From assembly GCA_905193155.1 (NCBI GenBank), contig CAJJNQ010000017.1, positions 1 through 53,162 on the forward strand: 53,162 nucleotides of DNA, read 5' to 3'. Shown here one piece after another: positions 24,236 to 31,527 of this stretch. The position numbers were made by a program, and so were the translations under genes. Each line of letters starts with the position of its first letter. Position 1 is the first letter of the stretch. This stretch comes from an uncultured Christensenella sp. GTDB taxonomy: Bacteria > Bacillota > Clostridia > Christensenellales > UBA1750. The notes beneath the pieces are model-generated. The model ran no database searches. It worked only from the letters and a program-made list of their open reading frames with translations, and was not told the origin of the DNA.

Positions 24236-25765
24236 ATGGCGATGTGTTCGTTTGCAGACCGGTTTTCCATGTTTGACGTAACGCCGGTGGAAAACCTGTT
24301 TATCGAGGAATATATGCTCCGCGCGCCGGGAGATTATGTGAAGGTCTATATCTACGGCCTGCGGCTGTGCTATCATCCGGTGAAGGAAGCGTCGGTTACC
24401 TCTATCGCCCGCGCGTTGGGACTGGAGGAAAAGACCGTCATGGACGCCTTCGCCTATTGGGAGCGCGTGGGCGTGCTGCGCCGCACCGGCGACAATCCTC
24501 CGACGTACAGCTATTTCAACCTCAAGGAAGCCATGATGACGGGCAAGGCCGAGGACGATGTGACCAAGGCCGATCGCAGCTTCAACACCGCCTTGCAGGA
24601 TCTTTTCGGCACGCGGCTTTTGCAGGCGCAGGATTATGAGCGCGTCTACGGCTGGATGGAGGATTTGCAATTCAAGCCGGAGGTCGTGCTGATGCTGGTT
24701 CGGCACTGCATCCAGACCAGCGGCAAGGGCACGAACGTGACCTTTGCCTCGATGGAAAAGGAGGCGCTGCGCTGGGCCAAGAAGGGCGCGACCAATATGC
24801 AGGCGGCGGAGGACTATCTGCGCACGCTTTCCGCCTCCTATGAAGGGGCGCAGAAAGTGGTGCGCCAGTGGGGGCTGCGCCGCGCGCCCACGGTGGATGA
24901 GGAAGCGCTCTATACCAAGTGGTCGCAGGAGTGGGGATTTTCGTTGGACGCGATCCTCTATTCCTGCCGCGAGACGACGAAGATCTCTCAGCCGAATTTT
25001 GCCTATCTGGATAAGGTGCTGGAAAACCGCTATAAAAAGCAGCTGAGCACTGCGCGAGAGATGGAATCCGCCGAACGCAGCCGCACCGACGCGATGCGCC
25101 CTGTGCGCGAGGTGCTCGAAACCCTCGGCACACGGGGAACCGCGCCCACGGAGGATCTGGCCATGCTCTATGCCGGCTGGCTGCGCATGGGCTTTACCCA
25201 CGAGGCAATTCTGCTGGCCGCGCGCCACGCGCTGCGCCAGGGAAAAAACAAGATGGAGGATGTGACGCGGTATTTGCAGTCCTGGGCGAAGCAGTCGCTC
25301 TATACCGCCGAGGCCATCAACGCCTATCTCTCCCGGCGCAGGCAGAACATCCAGCGCTGCTACACGCTCTTTGAGGCGGCGGGGATCTCCCGCGAGCCGA
25401 CCAACGGCGATATCCGCATGATGGAGCAGTGGCGTACGCAGGGCTATGAGCCGGAGATGCTCGCCATTGCCGCGGAGAGCGCCAAGGGTGCGGGTAACCC
25501 CATGGTCTACATCGGCCGCGTGGTCGAAAACTGGGCCGCCAAGGGCATTTCTACGCCGGAGGCCGCCAGAGCCGAGCATGAAAAATGGGTGGAGGGCATC
25601 CGCCAGCGCGCCGAAAGCCCTGCGCAGAACGCGGATGCGCCCCGGCAGTCGGCTGCCAGCCGTCCCTCCAAGGAGGTGGGCGCGCACCGCTTCTCCCAGA
25701 GAAGCTATACCGACGAGCAGCTGGATGCGCTGCTCTATACCGATCTGGACGAGCTCAATTCGTAA
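24236..25765 (+). CDS. dnaD: DnaD-domain replication initiation protein
   Basis: A 509-residue protein related to DnaD/DnaB of Firmicutes, which help load the replicative helicase at oriC or restart sites. An N-terminal winged helix covers about 15-95 (VTSIARALGLEEKTVMDAFAYWERVGVL). Several DnaB_2/DnaD-type helical modules follow, recognisable by repeats of the form LYxxWxxxxGFxxDAILYxC (about 215-260, 300-350, 385-430). The C-terminus ends RSYTDEQLDALLYTDLDEL. ATG 24236 is chosen for AGAGGATTT upstream; a longer frame would overlap the divergent peptidase gene. dnaI follows 12 bp later. Confidence 0.9.
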   Translation: MAMCSFADRFSMFDVTPVENLFIEEYMLRAPGDYVKVYIYGLRLCYHPVKEASVTSIARALGLEEKTVMDAFAYWERVGVLRRTGDNPPTYSYFNLKEAMMTGKAEDDVTKADRSFNTALQDLFGTRLLQAQDYERVYGWMEDLQFKPEVVLMLVRHCIQTSGKGTNVTFASMEKEALRWAKKGATNMQAAEDYLRTLSASYEGAQKVVRQWGLRRAPTVDEEALYTKWSQEWGFSLDAILYSCRETTKISQPNFAYLDKVLENRYKKQLSTAREMESAERSRTDAMRPVREVLETLGTRGTAPTEDLAMLYAGWLRMGFTHEAILLAARHALRQGKNKMEDVTRYLQSWAKQSLYTAEAINAYLSRRRQNIQRCYTLFEAAGISREPTNGDIRMMEQWRTQGYEPEMLAIAAESAKGAGNPMVYIGRVVENWAAKGISTPEAARAEHEKWVEGIRQRAESPAQNADAPRQSAASRPSKEVGAHRFSQRSYTDEQLDALLYTDLDELNS

Positions 25766-25777
25766 GGAGAAAAACAT

Positions 25778-26764
25778 ATGGATATCGTTTCCCGCAAGGC
25801 GATTTTGCGCCAGCTGCTGGCGGAAGCCCGCGCCAACAAGGAAAGGGCGGAACAGGACGCCGATCGCGTGCGTCTGCGCGTGGCCGAAAAGGTGCCGGTC
25901 TATGCCGACATGAGCGGTGCGATCAGCCGCATCCTGATCGGCGCGTCCCGCCGCGTGCTGGAAGATCCCGCCCATGGCAAGGAGATTTCCGCAAAGGCGC
26001 AGCGGGAGGTGCTGGAGCTGAAAAAGCGCTCCGAGGAAGCGCTGCACGCCGCGGGTTACACGCCGGAAATGCTTGCGCCGAAATACCATTGTCCCATCTG
26101 CAAGGACACCGGGTTTGTGGGCGAGCCGATTCACGAATACTGCTCTTGCATCAAGACCGAGTTGGCGCGGCGGATGTACGACCAGGCCAATGTGGGCGAG
26201 GAAACCTTCGAGCACTTTGACCTGAACGTGTTCTCCGACGCGGTCGATCCGGAAACCGGGCGCTCCCAGCGGCAGGTGATGCAGGCCTTCCGCCAGTACT
26301 GCGAAAATTATGCCGATGCTTTCCCGGAGGTCAAAAAGCGCAACCTGCTGCTGCTCGGCCACACGGGGCTGGGCAAGACCTATATGCTCAATTGTATCGC
26401 GGCGCGGGTGCTGGAGCGCGGCGTGTCCGTGCTGCGCATCACGGCCTACAAAATGCTCGACGCGATGCGTCGCTACCACCGCGGGCAGGAGGACGGCGGG
26501 CTGGAGATGATGCTGAATGCCGAAATGCTCATCATCGACGACCTGGGTACCGAGCCGATGCTGGAAAACATCACGGTGGAATATCTCTTTACGCTGCTCA
26601 ACGAGCGGCGCAGCGGCCGCCTGCCCACGCTGATCGCCACCAACCTCACCCCGCGGGAATTGCAGGCGCGCTATACCGAGCGCATCTTCTCACGCATGGT
26701 GGACAGGAGCGATACGGAACTGCTGCACTTCATCGGGCAGGACGTGCGCCTGACCCGGCATTAA
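25778..26764 (+). CDS. dnaI: DnaI/DnaC-type helicase loader ATPase
   Basis: A 328-residue AAA+ protein that delivers the replicative helicase DnaC/DnaB. Residues 1-100 are helical, followed by a four-Cys zinc ribbon (C105, C108, C122, C124 in HCPICKDTGF...YCSCI) as in B. subtilis DnaI. Walker A is GHTGLGKT (194-201), Walker B LIIDDLG (251-257), sensor I ATNL (287-290), and the arginine-finger region ERIFSRM (301-307). Pairing with dnaD is the usual Firmicute replication-initiation arrangement. The ribosome site is TAAGGAGAAA. Confidence 0.95.
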   Translation: MDIVSRKAILRQLLAEARANKERAEQDADRVRLRVAEKVPVYADMSGAISRILIGASRRVLEDPAHGKEISAKAQREVLELKKRSEEALHAAGYTPEMLAPKYHCPICKDTGFVGEPIHEYCSCIKTELARRMYDQANVGEETFEHFDLNVFSDAVDPETGRSQRQVMQAFRQYCENYADAFPEVKKRNLLLLGHTGLGKTYMLNCIAARVLERGVSVLRITAYKMLDAMRRYHRGQEDGGLEMMLNAEMLIIDDLGTEPMLENITVEYLFTLLNERRSGRLPTLIATNLTPRELQARYTERIFSRMVDRSDTELLHFIGQDVRLTRH

Positions 26765-26808
26765 CGGAAAACGGGCCTCATATCCATGTCCTTACAGGAG
26801 GGATGGAG

Positions 26809-27081
26809 ATGGGGCTTTCGGTTTCGTGGGAGGTCGTGCTGTTTTTCGCGCTGGGGATGCTGCTGCTCTACGGCGTGGGTTGGCTGCTGCTCGTGCCGCT
26901 GAAGAAGGGGCTGTGGTTTCTGTTTAATTCTCTGGTGGGCGGCCTGCTGCTCTGGATTGCGCAGCTGGTGGGCGGCGGTTTCGGTCTGACCGCGGTCATC
27001 AACCCGTTTTCTGCCATATTGACGGGATTTCTGGGACTGCCGGGCGTGGCGCTGGTGCTGTTGATTCAGAACCTGCTTTGA
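26809..27081 (+). CDS. bofA: Pro-sigma-K processing inhibitor BofA family protein
   Basis: A 90-residue membrane protein with three hydrophobic stretches (9-22, 28-50, 60-88) and the family motif NSLVGGLLLWIAQL followed by INPFSAILTGFLGLPGVALV. BofA holds the SpoIVFB protease inactive in the mother-cell membrane until sigma-G signalling from the forespore. Two in-frame ATGs exist, 26803 and 26809; AGGAGG at 26797-26802 touches the first and is 6 nt from the second, so 26809 is chosen. No spoIVF gene is in the window; homologues occur widely in spore-forming lineages. Confidence 0.9.
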   Translation: MGLSVSWEVVLFFALGMLLLYGVGWLLLVPLKKGLWFLFNSLVGGLLLWIAQLVGGGFGLTAVINPFSAILTGFLGLPGVALVLLIQNLL

Positions 27082-27109
27082 AGCGAAAAAGAACAAAGGG
27101 GGAGAGCGC

Positions 27110-27994
27110 ATGGAAGAGGTGGAAGCCCGGCAGCTGATGCAGAGCTGCACCGGCGAAGGCTGGTTCGGCCATAGCTGGAACATCAATCTCTACCGGGGGT
27201 GCTGCCACGGCTGCATTTATTGCGACAGCCGCTCCTCCTGTTATCAGGTGCATGAATTCGACCGCGTGCGGTGCAAAAAGGATGCGCTGAAGCTGCTGGA
27301 AAGTGAGCTGCGCAGCCATACCCGCAAGGGCGTGGTGGGCATGGGCGCGATGAGCGATCCCTATAATCCTTTTGAAAAGGACAAGCGCTTGACGCGCGGC
27401 GCGTTGGAACTGCTGCTGCGTCACGGCTATGGCGTGTCGATTGCCACGAAATCCGATCTGATCGTGCGGGATGCGGATCTGCTTTCCGAAATCGCGCGCT
27501 TTCACCCGGCGCTTGCGAAGGTCACCGTCACGGCGGCAGAGGACAAGCTCTCGCGCCTGGTGGAGCCGCACGCTCCGCCTTCCTCGGTGCGATTTCACGC
27601 CATCGAACAGCTGAGCAAACGCGGCGGCATTTTCCACGGCGTGCTGCTGATGCCTGTGCTGCCCTTCATCGAGGACAACGAGCGCAACCTGCGCGGCATC
27701 GTCGCCCGCGCGGCGGATTGCGGCGCAAGGTTCATCTATCCGCAGATCGGTGTGACGCTGCGCGCCAACCAGCGGCAGTGGTATTATGAGCGGCTGGACG
27801 AGCGTTTTCCCGGCCTGCGGGAGAAATACGAGGAAACCTACGGCGAGCGATACGATTGCGCTTCCCTGCGGGCGGCGGAGCTTTACGCCGTGCTGGAGGA
27901 TGCCTGCCGGGAGCGCGGGGTACTGCTTCATATGCCGGAGATCATCGCCGCCAGCCGGAAGCCGTATGGCGTGCAGCAGCTCAGCCTGTTCTGA
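27110..27994 (+). CDS. SPL-family radical SAM protein
   Basis: A 294-residue radical SAM enzyme of the spore photoproduct lyase superfamily. The iron-sulfur motif is CCHGCIYC (C31-x3-C35-x2-C38), after NINLYRG. SAM-binding strands follow (GMGAMSDPYNPFE, about 83-95; VTVTAAEDKLSRLVEP). True SplB carries an extra conserved Cys near the C-terminus that is not seen here, so this is more likely the widespread SPL-like group (COG1533) of unknown reaction. It is spaced 28 bp from bofA. Confidence 0.88.
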   Translation: MEEVEARQLMQSCTGEGWFGHSWNINLYRGCCHGCIYCDSRSSCYQVHEFDRVRCKKDALKLLESELRSHTRKGVVGMGAMSDPYNPFEKDKRLTRGALELLLRHGYGVSIATKSDLIVRDADLLSEIARFHPALAKVTVTAAEDKLSRLVEPHAPPSSVRFHAIEQLSKRGGIFHGVLLMPVLPFIEDNERNLRGIVARAADCGARFIYPQIGVTLRANQRQWYYERLDERFPGLREKYEETYGERYDCASLRAAELYAVLEDACRERGVLLHMPEIIAASRKPYGVQQLSLF

Positions 27995-28020
27995 GAAGGA
28001 GGCTAAAGATCACAGGAGAG

Positions 28021-28269
28021 TTGTCGAAGCTGCCCAATACCGGGAACCCAATGGAGGAAAAGTTTGCACAGGCGGGCATCGTCACGGCGGATGAGCTGAG
28101 GAAAAACGGAGCAAAGGCGGCCTGGCTGAAAATCCGGCAGGTCGATCCTTCTGCCTGCATTCACCGCCTGCTGGCGCTGGATGGCGCGATTGAGGGCGTG
28201 CAGAAATCCCTGTTGCACGGCGCGGTGAAGGCCGACCTGAAAGCCTTTCATCAGCAACATAAAATGTGA
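28021..28269 (+). CDS. TfoX C-terminal domain (HhH) protein
   Basis: An about 82-residue helix-hairpin-helix protein; it reads LSKLPNTGNPMEEKFAQAGI, then ADELRKNGAKAAWLKIRQ and DPSACIHRLLALDGAIEGV, which is the TfoX_C pattern. Stand-alone TfoX_C proteins are common and of unknown role. The start is unclear: TTG 28021 is given, but the strong AAGGAGG (27996-28002) is ideally spaced for ATC at 28009, and homologues seem to begin a few residues before LSKLPN. ATG 28051 would cut into the domain. It is 26 bp after the radical SAM gene. Confidence 0.8.
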   Translation: MSKLPNTGNPMEEKFAQAGIVTADELRKNGAKAAWLKIRQVDPSACIHRLLALDGAIEGVQKSLLHGAVKADLKAFHQQHKM

Positions 28270-28288
28270 GTTAACCCTTACATGTGTC

Positions 28289-28317
28289 TTTACAGCAGAC
28301 AATTCATGGGCTATACT
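28289..28317 (+). promoter_or_regulatory. SigA-type promoter of the EIIC-like gene
   Basis: TTTACA (28289-28294), 17-bp spacer, TATACT (28312-28317). The start would be about 28324. Confidence 0.75.
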
Positions 28318-28359
28318 TTTCCTCAAGGTATATGGCCGCAAGGAGGAGTTTTTGCTGTG

Positions 28360-29397
28360 ATGCAGAAAAAAGAAAAAAGAACCTTTTTTGGCTGGCTCAA
28401 ATGGGCCGGCAACCGGTATTTCATCCGGGCGATGTCCTCGATGGCGCTGGGGCTGTTTTCGTCCCTGATCATCGGGCTGATTCTGTCGCAGCTGTCCAAG
28501 CTGCCGTTCCTTTCATGGCTGGCCCCGTTTGCGGAGGTCGTATCCGCCTCTTCACCTGTGGTCGGCTCGGCCATTGGCGTGGCGGTGGCACACGGTCTGG
28601 GTGCAAAGCCGCTGGTGATGTTTTCTTCTGCCGTGACGGGCGCGGTGGGGTATAACTTGGGCGGCCCGGTGGGCGCGTTCCTGGCCTCGGTCGTGGGCGC
28701 GGAGCTGGGCGGACTGGTCGCTGGGCGCACGCCGGTGGACATCGTGCTGGTGCCTGTGGCGACGATTGTGACCGGCGGCCTGACCGGCACGTTCGTAGGC
28801 CCCGGCGTATCGGCGCTGATGACGAGCCTGGGCGATTTCATCAACCGCGCGACGCAGCTGGCCCCCGTGCCGATGGGCATTGTGGTGTCCACGGTGATGG
28901 GGCTTTGCCTGACCGCACCCATCTCCAGCGCGGCCATTGCGATTTCGCTGGGGCTGGATGGGCTTGCCGCAGGCGCGGCGGCGGTGGGGTGCTCGGCGCA
29001 GATGATCGGCTTTGCCGTCGCTTCTTATCGGGAGAATAAGCTCGGCGGGCTGGTGGCGCAGGGACTGGGCACCTCGATGCTGCAATTTGGCAACATCTGC
29101 CGCCGCCCGCAGATCCTGATTGCGCCGACGTTGGCGGGAGCGATTCTGGGGCCGGTGTCTACGGCGGTGTTCCACATGGTCAATAACCCCATGGGCGCAG
29201 GCATGGGCACGAGCGGGCTGGTCGGACAGTTCGGCGCGTACAGCGCGATGACGGCGGCGGGCTTTACCCCGGCGGCGACGCTGGGGCTGATCGCGCTGAT
29301 GCACTTTGTGCTGCCCGCAGCGCTGACGCTGGGCATCAGCGAGGTGCTGCGCCGCATCGGATGGGTGAAATTCGGGGATCAGAAACTGGATTTGTGA
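28360..29397 (+). CDS. PTS EIIC_2-like membrane protein
   Basis: A 345-residue polytopic protein of the PTS_EIIC_2 family, recognisable from FFGWLKWAGNRYFIRAMSSM, VEVVSASSPVVGSAIGVAVA-like segments, QLGTSMLQFGN-like motifs and the closing MHFVLPAALTLGISEVLRRI. About nine or ten membrane segments are predicted. No EIIA or EIIB domain is attached or adjacent, and this family is often orphaned, so sugar phosphotransfer is unproven. The start could also be GTG 28357, one codon earlier; AAGGAGGA precedes both. Transcribed from its own promoter. Confidence 0.82.
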   Translation: MQKKEKRTFFGWLKWAGNRYFIRAMSSMALGLFSSLIIGLILSQLSKLPFLSWLAPFAEVVSASSPVVGSAIGVAVAHGLGAKPLVMFSSAVTGAVGYNLGGPVGAFLASVVGAELGGLVAGRTPVDIVLVPVATIVTGGLTGTFVGPGVSALMTSLGDFINRATQLAPVPMGIVVSTVMGLCLTAPISSAAIAISLGLDGLAAGAAAVGCSAQMIGFAVASYRENKLGGLVAQGLGTSMLQFGNICRRPQILIAPTLAGAILGPVSTAVFHMVNNPMGAGMGTSGLVGQFGAYSAMTAAGFTPAATLGLIALMHFVLPAALTLGISEVLRRIGWVKFGDQKLDL

Positions 29398-29493
29398 TCG
29401 AAGAGCGGATCTTTTTGCAACAAACGGGCCCGCTGCTTCGTCGCATAGGAAAGAGGTGCGTTTTTGCACCGATCAGAAGAAGGAGTGAGCCTC

Positions 29494-30339
29494 ATGGCTG
29501 GAAAAAAGAACAACAAAACGCTCTGGACGATTGTGGCCATCGTTTCGGCGATTGTGCTGGTGGTCTGCGGCGTGTCCATCGTGCAGCGGATTGTGCAGGA
29601 TAACGAAGCCAACCGCGAAAACCAGGAAATGGCGGAGCTGGCCTATACCATAACGCCTGTGCCGACGGCTACGCCGGAACCCACGCCGGAGATGACGGCG
29701 TCCCCTGAACCCGCGACCCCGACGCCCTCTCCCACGCTGCCGCCCGTGCCGCAGGAAATCGACTTTGCCGCGCTGCACGAGGAGAACCCGGAGATTTTTT
29801 CCTGGATCAAGGTGGACGGCACGCAGATCGACTATCCTGTGCTTTGCCGTGTGGGCGACGATGCATATTATCATACCCATACCGTCAAAGGCAAAAAGGC
29901 TGTTGCCGGATCGATCTACATTCAGGCAGGTTGGAATAAGCAGGACTGGTCGGACTTCCACACCGTGATCTATGGTCACAATATGCGCAACGGCAGTATG
30001 TTTGCCAATCTGCACAAGTTCGAAAAGAAGAAATTCTTCGATGAACATGATACCATCGTGATCTATACGCCGGAAAAGAAACTGACCTACACCATCTTTG
30101 CGGCCTATAAGCGCGATGATGCGCACATGATGAAGAAATACGACTATGCGACCGAACAGGGCAGACAGGCCTTTATCGACGATATCTATACTCACGAGGG
30201 CAATTTCCGCGAGGAGGTCAAACTCACGACCGACGACCACATTATTTCTCTGGCAACCTGTGTGGGCGGTGAGGATGATAAGCGTTATATCGTGCAGGCG
30301 GTGCTGACCAAGGAGGAAGCGGTCATTCAGGAAGACTGA
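29494..30339 (+). CDS. srtB: Class B sortase
   Basis: A 281-residue membrane-anchored transpeptidase that attaches surface proteins to peptidoglycan or its precursors. Residues 11-31 are the membrane anchor; 53-88 are a Pro/Thr/Glu-rich linker; the sortase barrel spans about 95-275. Catalytic residues are H162 (YGHN), C256 (SLATC) and R264 (KRYIVQA). No LPxTG/NPxTG-type substrate gene lies nearby, so its targets are elsewhere. The long PTP linker is unusual for SrtB and may reach across a thick wall. ATG 29494 follows AAGGAGTGAG. Confidence 0.92.
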   Translation: MAGKKNNKTLWTIVAIVSAIVLVVCGVSIVQRIVQDNEANRENQEMAELAYTITPVPTATPEPTPEMTASPEPATPTPSPTLPPVPQEIDFAALHEENPEIFSWIKVDGTQIDYPVLCRVGDDAYYHTHTVKGKKAVAGSIYIQAGWNKQDWSDFHTVIYGHNMRNGSMFANLHKFEKKKFFDEHDTIVIYTPEKKLTYTIFAAYKRDDAHMMKKYDYATEQGRQAFIDDIYTHEGNFREEVKLTTDDHIISLATCVGGEDDKRYIVQAVLTKEEAVIQED

Positions 30340-30361
30340 CCGCGCCGGTTTTTGACTGAAC

Positions 30362-30391
30362 TTGACAGAAGATGCGGGTCCGTGCTAGAAT
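30362..30391 (+). promoter_or_regulatory. SigA-type promoter of the yitT leader
   Basis: TTGACA (30362-30367), 18-bp spacer, TAGAAT (30386-30391). It predicts an untranslated leader of about 270 nt before the YitT gene. Confidence 0.78.
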
Positions 30392-30437
30392 AAATCTGTG
30401 TACGGATCCGCATTTTGCTTTTGAAAGGGGCTAGATA

Positions 30438-30488
30438 ATGAGCGAACAGCGCGAACACGTTCGGCCGCTGATCCTCTCCATCCGATAA
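30438..30488 (+). CDS. 16-codon upstream ORF in the yitT leader
   Basis: Reads MSEQREHVRPLILSIR and stops at TAA. AAAGGGG (30424-30430) is a plausible ribosome site with 7-nt spacing. The last codons (TCCATCCG, 30477-30484) are perfectly complementary to CGGATGGA at 30527-30534, so ribosome movement over the uORF would open that pairing. No run of one amino acid is seen that would identify an attenuation signal. It may be a leader peptide. Confidence 0.5.
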   Translation: MSEQREHVRPLILSIR

Positions 30489-30590
30489 AAAAACACGCGC
30501 CGGGAACAACGGTCTTTCCCGCACGGCGGATGGACGCGCCTTTTTTCAAAACAGTCAACGGATCTTTTTTTGCCCCTCTGGCAGAGGGGA
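30477..30590 (+). promoter_or_regulatory. Structured leader of the yitT gene
   Basis: Between the uORF and the gene lie: the long-range pair TCCATCCG/CGGATGGA, a nested GGGAA/TTCCC hairpin (30502-30520), CGCGCC followed by T6 (30535-30546), and CCCCTCTGGCAGAGGGG (about 30573-30589). The first two with the T-run look like an attenuator, though the stem does not directly abut the T-tract. It matches no riboswitch class I recognise. Confidence 0.45.
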
Positions 30591-30666
30591 GCGGTTGAAC
30601 GGTTCGCTTCCACAGGCATATGAATGGGTAGAAGACCGGAGCGAAACGTCCACAAGGAGTTCTTTT

Positions 30667-31317
30667 GTGAAATTGAATCTGAAAAACTGGATTAAAGGTT
30701 TGAACCTGACGTGGGGGAACATTGCCTGGAATCTGCTGGGCAGTGCGATCCTCGCCTTCGGGCTGTACAATGTCCATGCGCTTTCAGGTGTGACGGAGGG
30801 CGGTATTCTCGGCCTTACGCTGCTGCTGCACCATTGGCTGCATCTGTCGCCTGCCATATCGGGCTTTGTGCTCAACGCCATCTGCTATCTGTGGGGATGG
30901 AAATTGTTGGGAAAGTCTTTCGTTGCTTATTCTGCTGTGGCAGGCGGAGGATTTTCCATATTCTACGCGATTTTTGAACAATTTCCGCCGCTGTGGCCGC
31001 AGCTGGCCGATCGGCCGCTGCTGGCGGCGATTCTGGGCGCGCTGTTCGTCGGCATCGGCGTGGGTCTGTGTGTGCGCGCAGGCGGAGCGCCCGGCGGAGA
31101 TGACGCGCTGGCCATGAGCATTCACAAGGTTACCAATTGGGATATCCGTTGGATCTATCTGGGCAGCGATCTGATCGTGCTGCTGCTGTCGTTGACCTAT
31201 CTGGATCTCCGGCGTATCGCGGTGTCGCTGCTGACGGTGATCCTGTCCGGACAGCTCATCGGTCTTGTGCAGCAGATCAAATTCCCGCGCCGCGGCGCAG
31301 CGGAAGAAAACGCATAA
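30667..31317 (+). CDS. YitT-family membrane protein
   Basis: A 216-residue integral membrane protein of the YitT/DUF161 family. It begins KLNLKNWIKGLNLTWGNIAW and contains the family segment YNVHALSGVTEGGILGLTLL, about six membrane segments, and CVRAGGAPGGDDALAMSIHK in the middle. The usual cytosolic DUF2179 domain is absent, so this is the short form. Role unknown; transport has been suggested for the family. GTG 30667 is chosen because AAGGAG (30655-30660) is 6 nt upstream. Expression is probably controlled by the long leader. Confidence 0.85.
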   Translation: MKLNLKNWIKGLNLTWGNIAWNLLGSAILAFGLYNVHALSGVTEGGILGLTLLLHHWLHLSPAISGFVLNAICYLWGWKLLGKSFVAYSAVAGGGFSIFYAIFEQFPPLWPQLADRPLLAAILGALFVGIGVGLCVRAGGAPGGDDALAMSIHKVTNWDIRWIYLGSDLIVLLLSLTYLDLRRIAVSLLTVILSGQLIGLVQQIKFPRRGAAEENA

Positions 31318-31329
31318 CGAAAGAAGCGA

Positions 31330-31366
31330 AGGGGCTTGTGCGGCAAGAGCGCAGGCTCCTTTTTCA
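31330..31366 (+). terminator. Hairpin terminator after yitT
   Basis: Imperfect stem AGGGGCTTGTGCG / CGCAGGCTCCTT with loop GCAAGAG, followed by TTTTTC. Confidence 0.7.
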
Positions 31367-31428
31367 TGCGCCTGCAGCGGCGTATGGGAATCTTTATCGA
31401 ACTTTTCCATACATTTCGCCAAATCTCG

Positions 31429-31457
31429 TTGCACAGGGGGAAAAATACAGGTAAAAT
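31429..31457 (+). promoter_or_regulatory. Promoter of the GH127 operon
   Basis: TTGCAC (31429-31434), 17-bp spacer, TAAAAT (31452-31457), leaving a leader of about 64 nt. Confidence 0.68.
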
Positions 31458-31527
31458 AGAAATTGAGAATTCCGGAGGGTCTTTTGCACCCTTTTTTACA
31501 GGATTTGAAGGGAGAACTTGCGCAGCC

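Noticed and set aside
24155..26479. 774-codon minus-strand frame
   Set aside because: Antisense to dnaD and dnaI; low-complexity Arg/His-rich product without motif or ribosome site.
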